Source of the DNA: Spirochaetales bacterium
Lineage (GTDB): Bacteria; Spirochaetota; Spirochaetia; DSM-27196; SLST01
DNA: 5,214 nucleotides
Assembly (NCBI GenBank): GCA_028284845.1
Contig: JANQQY010000317.1
Location: 1 to 5,214 of the forward strand
Reading direction: 5' to 3'
The notes beneath the pieces are model-generated. The model saw nothing but the letters and a program-made list of their open reading frames with translations, made no database searches and was not told where the DNA came from. This document shows positions 1 to 5,214 of this stretch, piece by piece; position 1 is the first letter of the stretch, and each line of letters begins with the position of its first letter. The translations under genes were made by a program, and so were the position numbers.

Positions 1-257
1 ACTTCATGAGTGATGAGCTCATCCGAGCCTCCAACTCGGCCTACAACTTGGAGTTTGCGATGTCCGCGGCCGAGTGGCTCTCTGCGAACGAGGCACTCCT
101 TGAAATTCGGACTCGCTCTGCAGGGGTTCGAGAACTGACCCACGAAACGGCGATTCTCTCACCGGCTGCTGTGATGTTTCTCAACCTGGTTCTTCTGCCT
201 CTTGGTATTGCCTTGGCGGGGATCATTCGTATTCGAAGGCGGCAGCGTGTCTCGTAA
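1..257 (+). CDS. GldG-like ABC-transporter auxiliary protein, C-terminal end (partial, 5' end outside window)
   Basis: The reading frame is open to the left edge and gives 84 full codons before a TAA stop at 255-257. An in-frame ATG at 6 is probably internal: the residues before and after it (FMSDELIRAS, then a NLEFAMSAAEWLSANEALLEIRTR-type stretch, shown here in parts) read like the end of the GldG/ABC_transp_aux family, where a 'GDSDF' strand is followed by 'N..F.lNavnWL' and a loop with 'I..R'. The last ~30 residues form one transmembrane helix (AAVMFLNLVLLPLGIALAGI) ending in a basic tail (RIRRRQR), which places the bulk of the protein outside the membrane and the C-terminus in the cytoplasm. 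In Flavobacterium, GldG works with GldA and GldF in a gliding-associated ABC transporter; in other phyla the substrate is not known. The overlap with the following DUF4340 gene is typical of this cassette. Family assignment rests on the C-terminus only. Confidence 0.75.
   Translation, partial: FMSDELIRASNSAYNLEFAMSAAEWLSANEALLEIRTRSAGVRELTHETAILSPAAVMFLNLVLLPLGIALAGIIRIRRRQRVS
236..242 (+). promoter_or_regulatory. Ribosome binding site deciding the DUF4340 start
   Basis: AAGGCGG differs by one base from the ideal AAGGAGG. Its AAGG core lies seven bases before the GTG at 247. This supports GTG 247 as the start, rather than the upstream in-frame TTG at 202, which would add 15 residues before the basic N-terminus and would lengthen the overlap with the preceding gene to 56 bp. 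Confidence 0.55.
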
Positions 258-1131
258 GTGCGGCGTACGGCAGAGTACGATTCTCCTGGTGATTGCAAAC
301 CTGGTGCTTCTGACCCTTCTGATCGTGGGGATCACCGCACCGTCACGGGCGCGATCGGGCCCTGCGGCATTAGTCGAGTTCGACGTCACGCGCGTTGTGG
401 GTATCGTCGTCGACGGGATAGCTCAGGTAACCATCACCCGCAGCACGGCGGATGAGTGGCGCCTTGAGGTTCCGGAGGGGATCTACCCGGCGAGGGCAGA
501 TCGCGTGGAGGCCTTTCTCCGTGCATTGGCCGACAGTCGAATAACCCGCGAAATCACGAGCCGTGATCCGGCGGAGACCGATCTTGGATTCGACGCACCA
601 CGTGCCGTTCGACTCCGCCTCGCCGACCAAGACAGTGAGATCGTGGAGCGTGTGCTCGAGTTCGGCGCTCGACTCCCGAACGGCTCCATCGCGGCCGCGG
701 AGGCAGGTGTTGTCGAGGTGGAAGGCGCCATCGACTTCTATCTCACCCAGGGCGTGACCTTCTGGGCCTATCTGCGTCTCCTGCCCGAGAGCGTACGAGG
801 CGAGGAAGTCGCGACACTCCGAATAGAGAGCGCGGAGGGCTCCCGGCTTCTTGACGATCGTCCCGACCTTGCTCGCGCTCTTGCGGATCTCGTTGGCGCG
901 ACCTTCTACGCAGAACTACCGCAGACGAATCCTTTTACGGAGTTCACGCTCACGCTCATCGATGGTCGGGAGTTCCGGATTCGATTCTACGAGAGTGACG
1001 GAGATGTCGTGGCAGTGCCTGAAGGGCCGGCTCTCCCCGGAGAACCGTTTGGAGAACTCGCCTATCTCCTGGCGCCATCGACCTACGATCGGCTGGCGTC
1101 ACTTCTGTCAATTGAGGCGGACTCCAATTAG
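247..1131 (+). CDS. DUF4340 domain-containing membrane-anchored protein
   Basis: With the GTG start at 247 the product has 294 residues. It begins with a short basic segment (VSRKCGVRQ), then one hydrophobic helix (about residues 10-28, STILLVIANLVLLTLLIVG) that should anchor it in the membrane with the rest outside the cytoplasm. The remainder looks like one or two DUF4340 units: 'W.L..P....ARADRVEAFLRALADSRI' followed by 'DLGFDAPRAVRLRLAD' and a strand-rich region with 'FGARLPNGSIAAA', which matches the usual 'YGLd.P...v.l.l.dg...l.lG....' pattern. A second such segment near residues 200-290 (FTLTLIDGREFRIRFYESDG) suggests an internal repeat of the fold. DUF4340 genes commonly follow a GldG-like gene in ABC-transporter operons, as here, with an 11-bp overlap implying translational coupling. 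The biochemical role of the family is unknown; an extracytoplasmic accessory role for the transporter is inferred. The TAG stop overlaps the stop of the opposing gene. Confidence 0.8.
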   Translation: MSRKCGVRQSTILLVIANLVLLTLLIVGITAPSRARSGPAALVEFDVTRVVGIVVDGIAQVTITRSTADEWRLEVPEGIYPARADRVEAFLRALADSRITREITSRDPAETDLGFDAPRAVRLRLADQDSEIVERVLEFGARLPNGSIAAAEAGVVEVEGAIDFYLTQGVTFWAYLRLLPESVRGEEVATLRIESAEGSRLLDDRPDLARALADLVGATFYAELPQTNPFTEFTLTLIDGREFRIRFYESDGDVVAVPEGPALPGEPFGELAYLLAPSTYDRLASLLSIEADSN

Positions 1132-2381
1132 TCTTGATCGGTCATCTTCTGCGTGACGTACTGTCGGTACTTTCGCGGATCCGGTCGAAACCCGACGACG
1201 CCTCCGGCCTCGTTTGCAGCGTGAGCGAGACTCCGATCAGCTTCCGCGAGGACGCGTGAAGCCTCAACAAGACGACCGTTGCGGGCGCTCATCCCAATCA
1301 CGACTTGAGGGTGGCTGCGTCGGAATGCCTCGGCTTGCTTGATGGCTTGCGGGAGCTCGGTGTTTGGCAGGACGACGCAGAAGGTGGTCTCGTCATACTC
1401 AAAGCAGAGATCTTCGTACTGGAAGGTAGCCAGGATTGATGCCGCTGCCTGGGCGTGTGCTTCGGGTCCAGAGAGCTTGGAGAAGCGAACGAGCATCACC
1501 GAGAGGTCCTGATCGTTGTAGGCAGAGCGCTCAAGCTCGAGTCCGAGTCGGCGGGTGAGATGCTGTTTGAACGAGAGACCGGTCACCGGGTTCACGAGTG
1601 TGCCCGGCTCGCCGCCTTCGATCGGCACCTCTTCTACGACGACCGGTTGGCTTGTCGGCTCGGTGGCCGCCGCCTCAGGCGCCGGATCAAGGGTCTCAGG
1701 AGGTGCTACCGGCGCGCTCTCTGGTTCGGACTCTGTTGGAGTTGGACGCCGACGCTCCGGCGAGCGACTCGCCGCGGCAGGTCTCGACGCGCTCCGATCC
1801 TCTGTCGGGGCGCCGGCGGTAGCTGGAGAACGAGCGCCGCCTGACGATCCGAGCACCAGGATGACAATGACTGTTAGAAAGGCGAAGGCAAGCAATGCAA
1901 TAAGGCTGTCGCGGATGGGCGAGTAGGCGTCCTCCCAGGTAAGCACTGCGTAGACCGCATCCACGTAGAGCCGACCTCGTGTCTCTTCTCCGAGATCTCC
2001 GCGAAGCATCACACGAGAGACGTCGGAGATCGAGTAGTCCGGGAATCCACGAAAGGCCGAGTAGTCGTCGGGAGCGATCGTCATGACCTCTTGGGTGCGT
2101 GCCCAGACATAGGCGAGTCCCTCATCGAGGTCGTAGAGAAGAAGGGCGTCTACGTTCTGAGTTATCTCCGCGTACGAACGGAGCTCTGCCCGGAGAGCAT
2201 CAAGACTGTCGGGGTCAGAGAACTGGTCAACGAGCCGTGACGAGAGCCGCGCGAAGCTCGCCTGCGAGGTCTGAAGATGCGCGGTTCGCGCGTTGTTGAG
2301 ACGACCAAGGACGAGGACCGAGAGTACGACCAGGACCAGCAAGCTGAACAGCGAGTAGACGAGGCCGAACCTACGGAGCAT
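1128..2381 (-). CDS. Two-TM protein with degenerate GGDEF-like domain
   Basis: The 417-residue product has a basic N-terminus (MLRRFG), a first TM helix at about 7-26, an extracytoplasmic domain at about 28-158 of no recognised family, and a second TM helix at about 159-178. A cytoplasmic linker (about 180-258) rich in Pro, Ala, Ser, Thr and Glu follows, then a C-terminal domain at about 262-400. That domain follows the GGDEF plan: 'NPVTGL' for the usual D.LTGL, a helix, 'DLSVMLVRFSKL' for the strand that normally holds the metal-binding Asp, 'LCFEYDETTFCVVLPNT' for 'lvaRyGGDEFavlLP.t', then 'VVIGMSA' and a final 'LAEADRSLAHAANEAG' helix. The GGDEF signature reads DETTF (residues 330-334), and the LD.D.FK and ND motifs are lost, so diguanylate cyclase activity is not expected. 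A role as a c-di-GMP-independent sensor, a nucleotide-binding relay or a scaffold is possible. No good Shine-Dalgarno precedes the ATG; see the promoter entry. It is convergent with the DUF4340 gene and divergent from the Memo gene. Confidence 0.75.
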   Translation of the reverse strand: MLRRFGLVYSLFSLLVLVVLSVLVLGRLNNARTAHLQTSQASFARLSSRLVDQFSDPDSLDALRAELRSYAEITQNVDALLLYDLDEGLAYVWARTQEVMTIAPDDYSAFRGFPDYSISDVSRVMLRGDLGEETRGRLYVDAVYAVLTWEDAYSPIRDSLIALLAFAFLTVIVILVLGSSGGARSPATAGAPTEDRSASRPAAASRSPERRRPTPTESEPESAPVAPPETLDPAPEAAATEPTSQPVVVEEVPIEGGEPGTLVNPVTGLSFKQHLTRRLGLELERSAYNDQDLSVMLVRFSKLSGPEAHAQAAASILATFQYEDLCFEYDETTFCVVLPNTELPQAIKQAEAFRRSHPQVVIGMSARNGRLVEASRVLAEADRSLAHAANEAGGVVGFRPDPRKYRQYVTQKMTDQD

Positions 2382-2387
2382 GACGGA

Positions 2388-2415
2388 AGTATAGGGAAAT
2401 CACTCCACATGTGCA
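2388..2415 (-). promoter_or_regulatory. Putative sigma70-type promoter for the GGDEF-like gene, possibly leaderless
   Basis: On the minus strand TATACT (2393-2388) matches five of six bases of the -10 consensus, and TGCACA (2415-2410) matches four of six of the -35, with a 16-bp spacer. The start codon A (2381) is the seventh base after the -10 box, where transcription would be expected to start. With no clear Shine-Dalgarno between the box and the ATG, this could give a leaderless message. The call is by eye and only one short intergenic region was available. Confidence 0.4.
2404..2415. promoter_or_regulatory. Imperfect 12-bp palindrome in the divergent intergenic region (possible operator)
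   Basis: TCCACATGTGCA has a perfect 8-bp core (CACATGTG, 2406-2413) and only one mismatched pair in 12. It sits in the middle of the 56-bp divergent gap and overlaps the proposed -35 box of the minus-strand promoter, a common place for a repressor site. A short palindrome of this size can arise by chance, and no second copy was noticed. Confidence 0.2.
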
Positions 2416-2437
2416 TCCACTTTCTCTAAGCTGAAGT

Positions 2438-3274
2438 ATGCTCAGGCGTCGCGCGCTCCCACCCGGATGGTACCCATCCTCTCCTGAAGCGATTCGCACC
2501 TTTGTCGACGGCGCAGCTTCTTCCGTGTCATCGCGCACCGCCGTCGCCGCGATCTCACCCCATGCCGGATGGCGATACAGCGGCGCGCTCGCCGTGCAGG
2601 CGGTTGGTTCGCTGCATCCAGACACGAGCACAGTCGTGGTGGTGGGCGGGCATCTGCGTCCGCGTGAAGCGCCTCTTGTTGCGCTGGAAGACGAGTTCGA
2701 GACACCTCTGGGCAATATGCCTGCCGACGTTGAGATACGTGACCATCTGGTAGAGCTCGGTGCCAAGCCTGATGAGCGAGTCGACAATAGCGTTGAGGTT
2801 CTGCTACCCATCGTCGCGGCCCTCTTCCCGGAGGCGCGTCTCGTTTGGCTGCGCGTGGCGCCTGACACTGCGGCCGTCGAACTGGGTGAGTTCCTTGGCA
2901 AGTTTGCCGCCGGCACGGATCATCGCTTTGCGGTGGTAGGTTCGACCGACCTGACCCACTATGGCCCAGCCTATCGTTTCTCACCCGGTGGAAGCGGTGA
3001 TCCAGGGGCGGCGTGGACCAGGCAAAACGACAGCGAAATCATTGCCGCTTTCTGCGAAAACAGGGTGATAGCTGCGCTCGATCATGCGAACAAGAATCGC
3101 TCGGCGTGCTGTTCCGGAGGGGCCGTCGTTGCCGCGACATTCGCTCGGGCGATGGGAAGGCGCTTCGGCCGGCTTCTTGGGCGGGGCTCGAGTCTCGATG
3201 TTCGACGCGACGAATCGCACGTCGGCTATGCGAGTATCGCCTTTAGCTCTTCAGACGATCGATCGAGTCCCTGA
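2438..3274 (+). CDS. amrB: Memo family protein (AmmeMemoRadiSam system protein B)
   Basis: The 278-residue product is full length for the Memo family (PF01875), which has a fold like LigB class III extradiol dioxygenases. The family landmarks appear in order: an N-terminal 'R.ALPPGWYPSSPEAIR' (normally 'FYP.....L'); 'ISPHAGWRYSG' with His42; 'VVVVGGHLRP' with His72; 'FETPLGNMPADVEI'; 'DNSVEVLLPIVAALFP' (normally E.S.E.QLPFL); 'VVGSTDLTHYG' at about 167-176; 'CCSGGAVVAA' with Cys224/Cys225; and a C-terminal 'SHVGYASIAF'. His42, His72 and one of the cysteines correspond to the putative metal/active-site residues described for human MEMO1. The loop after His72 is unlike the common bacterial 'GPNHxG', marking a divergent branch. 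In many prokaryotes Memo is found with an AMMECR1 protein and a radical SAM protein; neither is in this window. Its reaction is not established. Only a weak ribosome site (GAAG, close to the ATG) is seen. Its 3' end overlaps the opposing Maf-type gene by 32 bp. Confidence 0.85.
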   Translation: MLRRRALPPGWYPSSPEAIRTFVDGAASSVSSRTAVAAISPHAGWRYSGALAVQAVGSLHPDTSTVVVVGGHLRPREAPLVALEDEFETPLGNMPADVEIRDHLVELGAKPDERVDNSVEVLLPIVAALFPEARLVWLRVAPDTAAVELGEFLGKFAAGTDHRFAVVGSTDLTHYGPAYRFSPGGSGDPGAAWTRQNDSEIIAAFCENRVIAALDHANKNRSACCSGGAVVAATFARAMGRRFGRLLGRGSSLDVRRDESHVGYASIAFSSSDDRSSP

Positions 3275-4910
3275 TCATCACACAGATGTCGGCATGGATC
3301 GTCTCGTAGGCAAGCTGCTCTCCTCGCGCTTGTGCGGAGGCCCAGACAAGCGTCGGCAGGAGCGAGCGCGCGGCCTGTGCGTGGATGCCACCTGAGGCGA
3401 GAGCCCGACGAAGAGCCGATTCAGAAGCCATCGATTCTATCAGCTCGTACAACCGAATCACGACCGACGACGCTGTCGCGGACGGCGCAGCGTGGTCGGA
3501 CGCTTCGGCCGAGGTAGGCGACGAGGCAGTGTGTATCTCCGGGAAGGGTCGTCGTGCTGCGGTGAGCCGCCCGTCCGATTCGCCATCCACGCGTACCACG
3601 GGGATACCTATCGCTGCAGACATCGCATCAAAACGATCCAAGAACGTGACAAGACCGGGCTGTGACCAATCATTCGTACCGTGGAGTCGCCGGACGCCGG
3701 GCCGCGATCGTAGAAAGTGATAGTGTGCGCCCTCAGTCGGCCGCATCCGCGATGCCGCCCTTTCAAGGGCGCGGTGAATGTAGCTGCCCCGAGCATAGGT
3801 TTCTCCTCCGGGGTAGGAGAAGTCCGCCCCATGAACTTCGATCCTGTCAGGGCGAAGTTGGGTGGCGAGGTCGAGAGCCGCGTGGGTAACCGATCCGCCG
3901 CGTGTGTCCAGCGTGATCGCTCGCATGCCCAGCAGCCGAAGGAGCTGATGCAGCGGGTGGGCTGTGAATGCGGGCACGAGGTTTCGTGCTTCGTAGAACA
4001 CAGACGGAGCGGATGCAATATCTGCTACGAGTGGGGGAGTCTCTCTCCTCGACCCAAGAATGTGATGATAGCTGGCGATCTGGCAGTCAATCGAGACGGC
4101 GATGTCCGCCCGTACACCATAGGCGCTGAGGATGGGAAGCGCGCTATCGACCGAGATGAGAGGTCGGCCCAGTCGGTCCGGGTTGAGCGTAGGGCCGGCG
4201 GCCGCGATGTAACAGGTTGTGTTCTGCAAGGAGGTGAGCGGACCGGGCTGAGTTTGCGCGGCGCGTGGCAGATTGAGGAGCGTGTTGCGGAACCACCGGC
4301 CTCCGTGACGCGCCTGAACGGCGAGATCGGCACGGAGCTCATGCAACGCGTCTTCCACTCGCTTCAGAGCGGCCTCCCCATCTTTCCCGCACGCCGCTAC
4401 CCACGACGCCAGCGCGAGCGTAACGATGGGGCCGTCAAAGAGCGGCAGATAGGCCGATGCGATCTCGGACTCAACCGCACTCTCTCTTGCATGGCCAACA
4501 AGCACGAGACGCCCGCTCTGAATCTCCCTGGAAAGGTCTACCGACAAAAGCCCGGCGCGCAGTAGGTCGTCATCCGGTTCAAATACCAGGACCCGATTCC
4601 CTCGCTCAACGCCGCGCTTGATGTGGTGTCCGGCGCCGATCCCGACGACCAAAACGGTCGCCGGAAGCGGAACCTGCGCAAGCAAGCGATCACTCTCTCT
4701 CATCGCACTGTAGGTCGAGTGAAACCAACGAACGCGACCATCGATCTCAATCCCCACATTGTGCTCGCCATCTCGCGTCGTGCCAAAGCGAAGATCGCTC
4801 CGTCTCAGACGATCGCCCGAGCCTTGCTCCACGACGATTCCAGCCTCTCTGAGTGCTCGAAGGTTCAAATCGAGTATTCCTGCCGCGGAGGAGCCGGTCG
4901 TTGGAGTCAT
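3243..4910 (-). CDS. Maf-type (MAF_flag10/DUF115) putative glycosyltransferase
   Basis: The 555-residue product belongs to the motility accessory factor family (PF01973, also annotated as 6-hydroxymethylpterin diphosphokinase MptE-like). The N-terminal part (about 1-200) has a Rossmann-like strand-loop-strand 'VLVVGIGAGHHIKRG' (86-100) and 'VLVFEPDDDLL' (107-117), as in the Maf N-terminal domain. The DUF115 core runs from about 205 to 385: 'FRNTLLNL', 'CYIAAAGPTLNPDRL', 'LISVDSALPILSAYGVRADIAVSID', 'GGSVTHAALDLATQL' and 'VHGADFSYPGGETYARGSYIH'. A linker rich in Ser/Ala/Pro (about 458-482) leads to a helical C-terminus. No signal peptide or TM helix is seen, so it is cytoplasmic. In Campylobacter, Helicobacter and Aeromonas, Maf proteins add nonulosonic acids to flagellin Ser/Thr; spirochaete flagellins can also be glycosylated, so that is the leading guess, but no flagellin or sugar-synthesis gene is visible here. 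ATG 4910 is the only start available, because an in-frame stop lies about eight codons upstream. A GGAG 13 bases upstream is a distant ribosome site; coupling to the upstream gene, four bases away, is likely. Confidence 0.8.
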   Translation of the reverse strand: MTPTTGSSAAGILDLNLRALREAGIVVEQGSGDRLRRSDLRFGTTRDGEHNVGIEIDGRVRWFHSTYSAMRESDRLLAQVPLPATVLVVGIGAGHHIKRGVERGNRVLVFEPDDDLLRAGLLSVDLSREIQSGRLVLVGHARESAVESEIASAYLPLFDGPIVTLALASWVAACGKDGEAALKRVEDALHELRADLAVQARHGGRWFRNTLLNLPRAAQTQPGPLTSLQNTTCYIAAAGPTLNPDRLGRPLISVDSALPILSAYGVRADIAVSIDCQIASYHHILGSRRETPPLVADIASAPSVFYEARNLVPAFTAHPLHQLLRLLGMRAITLDTRGGSVTHAALDLATQLRPDRIEVHGADFSYPGGETYARGSYIHRALERAASRMRPTEGAHYHFLRSRPGVRRLHGTNDWSQPGLVTFLDRFDAMSAAIGIPVVRVDGESDGRLTAARRPFPEIHTASSPTSAEASDHAAPSATASSVVIRLYELIESMASESALRRALASGGIHAQAARSLLPTLVWASAQARGEQLAYETIHADICVMIRDSIDRLKS

Positions 4911-4914
4911 CGTC

Positions 4915-5214
4915 TCACAGGATCTCCGACTCTACCGAGTCGAGCTCGCCGAGTATCGACAGAAGTGGCGACTCCTGTGTTACGGCGGTCCCCGCCGCTC
5001 CATCATCGCTCTGCCGGCCTGAGGAACCACTTGCCAACCGTGTTTTAAGCTCTCGGAAGAGAGCACCGTCGGCACTACTCACCTTCGAGCGCACCCGGGC
5101 CAGAGCGTCGTGAGCACGTCGCCTGCGAACGGAAGGCTCTGTCCGTGCGCGAGGAATGACGGCCCTGACCGATGCGAACTCCATCGGAGCAGAGGAGAGC
5201 TCTTCCTCGGCGAT
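4915..5214 (-). CDS. Unrecognised protein, C-terminal end (partial, 5' end outside window)
   Basis: The minus-strand frame is open from the right edge through 99 codons to a TGA at 4917-4915. An ATG at 5184 exists, but the frame continues above it without a stop and no ribosome site is close to it, so it is probably internal. The visible part starts with an acidic stretch (IAEEELSSAP), then a basic, Arg-rich helical region (RTEPSVRRRRAHDALARVRSK), a Gly/Ser/Ala-rich loop (ASGSSGRQSDDGAAG) and an acidic amphipathic end (LLSILGELDSVESEIL). No family was recognised, and no TM helix or catalytic motif is seen. It is four bases upstream of the Maf-type gene in the same direction, so the two are probably cotranscribed and may work together. 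The possibility that it is not a gene cannot be excluded, but position, frame openness and spacing favour coding. Confidence 0.5.
   Translation of the reverse strand: MAEEELSSAPMEFASVRAVIPRARTEPSVRRRRAHDALARVRSKVSSADGALFRELKTRLASGSSGRQSDDGAAGTAVTQESPLLSILGELDSVESEIL

Noticed and set aside
202..246. Extended TTG start for the DUF4340 gene
   Set aside because: It adds 15 residues ahead of the basic N-terminus and TM helix, and GTG 247 has a much better ribosome binding site.
1159..1171. Short inverted repeat GTAC-n5-GTAC near the convergent junction, considered as a terminator
   Set aside because: The stem is only four bases, there is no T-tract, and it lies within the coding sequence of the GGDEF-like gene.
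1455..1926. Open frames of up to 129 codons on the plus strand
   Set aside because: They are antisense to the low-complexity linker of the GGDEF-like gene, where biased composition removes stop codons in several frames.
2371..2984. Two open frames of about 180 codons on the minus strand
   Set aside because: Both are antisense to the Memo gene, Arg/Ser/Pro-rich and without motifs; one also runs through the divergent intergenic region.
3256..3263. GATCGATC palindrome near the Memo/Maf-type junction, considered as a bidirectional terminator
   Set aside because: It is too short, has no loop and no flanking T-tracts; chance is the simpler explanation.
3717..4565. Open frame of 282 codons on the plus strand
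   Set aside because: It lies wholly antisense to the Maf-type gene, whose product has clear family motifs. The translation is Arg/Gly/Ser-rich with no domain pattern, as expected for a shadow frame in GC-rich DNA.

Overview
The window is compact, GC-rich bacterial chromosome with no RNA genes, mobile elements, CRISPR arrays or long non-coding stretches. It holds four complete genes and one partial gene at each edge. The combination of a GldG/DUF4340 ABC-transporter cassette, a Memo-family protein and a long MAF_flag10 (DUF115) protein, with a degenerate GGDEF membrane protein among them, is reminiscent of Spirochaetota (a free-living, high-GC Spirochaetaceae-like organism). That placement is inference from gene content only.

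Layout. (1) Plus strand, 1-1131: the C-terminal end of a GldG-like auxiliary protein, overlapping by 11 bp a DUF4340 protein. This is the tail of an ABC transporter operon whose ATPase and permease genes would lie to the left. (2) Minus strand, 1128-2381: a two-TM protein with a Pro/Ala/Ser/Glu-rich cytoplasmic linker and a C-terminal domain shaped like GGDEF but with the catalytic signature replaced. Its stop codon overlaps that of the DUF4340 gene by 4 bp. (3) A 56-bp divergent intergenic region, 2382-2437, which carries a plausible promoter placed so that the GGDEF-like gene could be transcribed without a leader. (4) Plus strand, 2438-3274: a Memo-family protein (AmmeMemoRadiSam system protein B). 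(5) Minus strand, 3243-4910: a Maf-type protein whose 3' end overlaps the Memo gene tail-to-tail by 32 bp. (6) Minus strand, 4915-5214: the C-terminal end of an unrecognised protein, four bases upstream of the Maf-type gene and probably cotranscribed with it.

There are therefore three or four transcription units of alternating direction: GldG-like/DUF4340 (+), GGDEF-like (-), Memo (+), and unknown/Maf-type (-). Nothing in the sequence shows that they act in one pathway. The transporter cassette and the Maf-type protein belong to families first linked to motility (gliding and flagellin glycosylation respectively), and GGDEF relatives are often tied to motility control, but this is only a loose theme. 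I did not find a convincing new multi-gene system. The best leads are the catalytically degenerate GGDEF protein with its possible leaderless start, and the Maf-type protein with its unidentified upstream partner.
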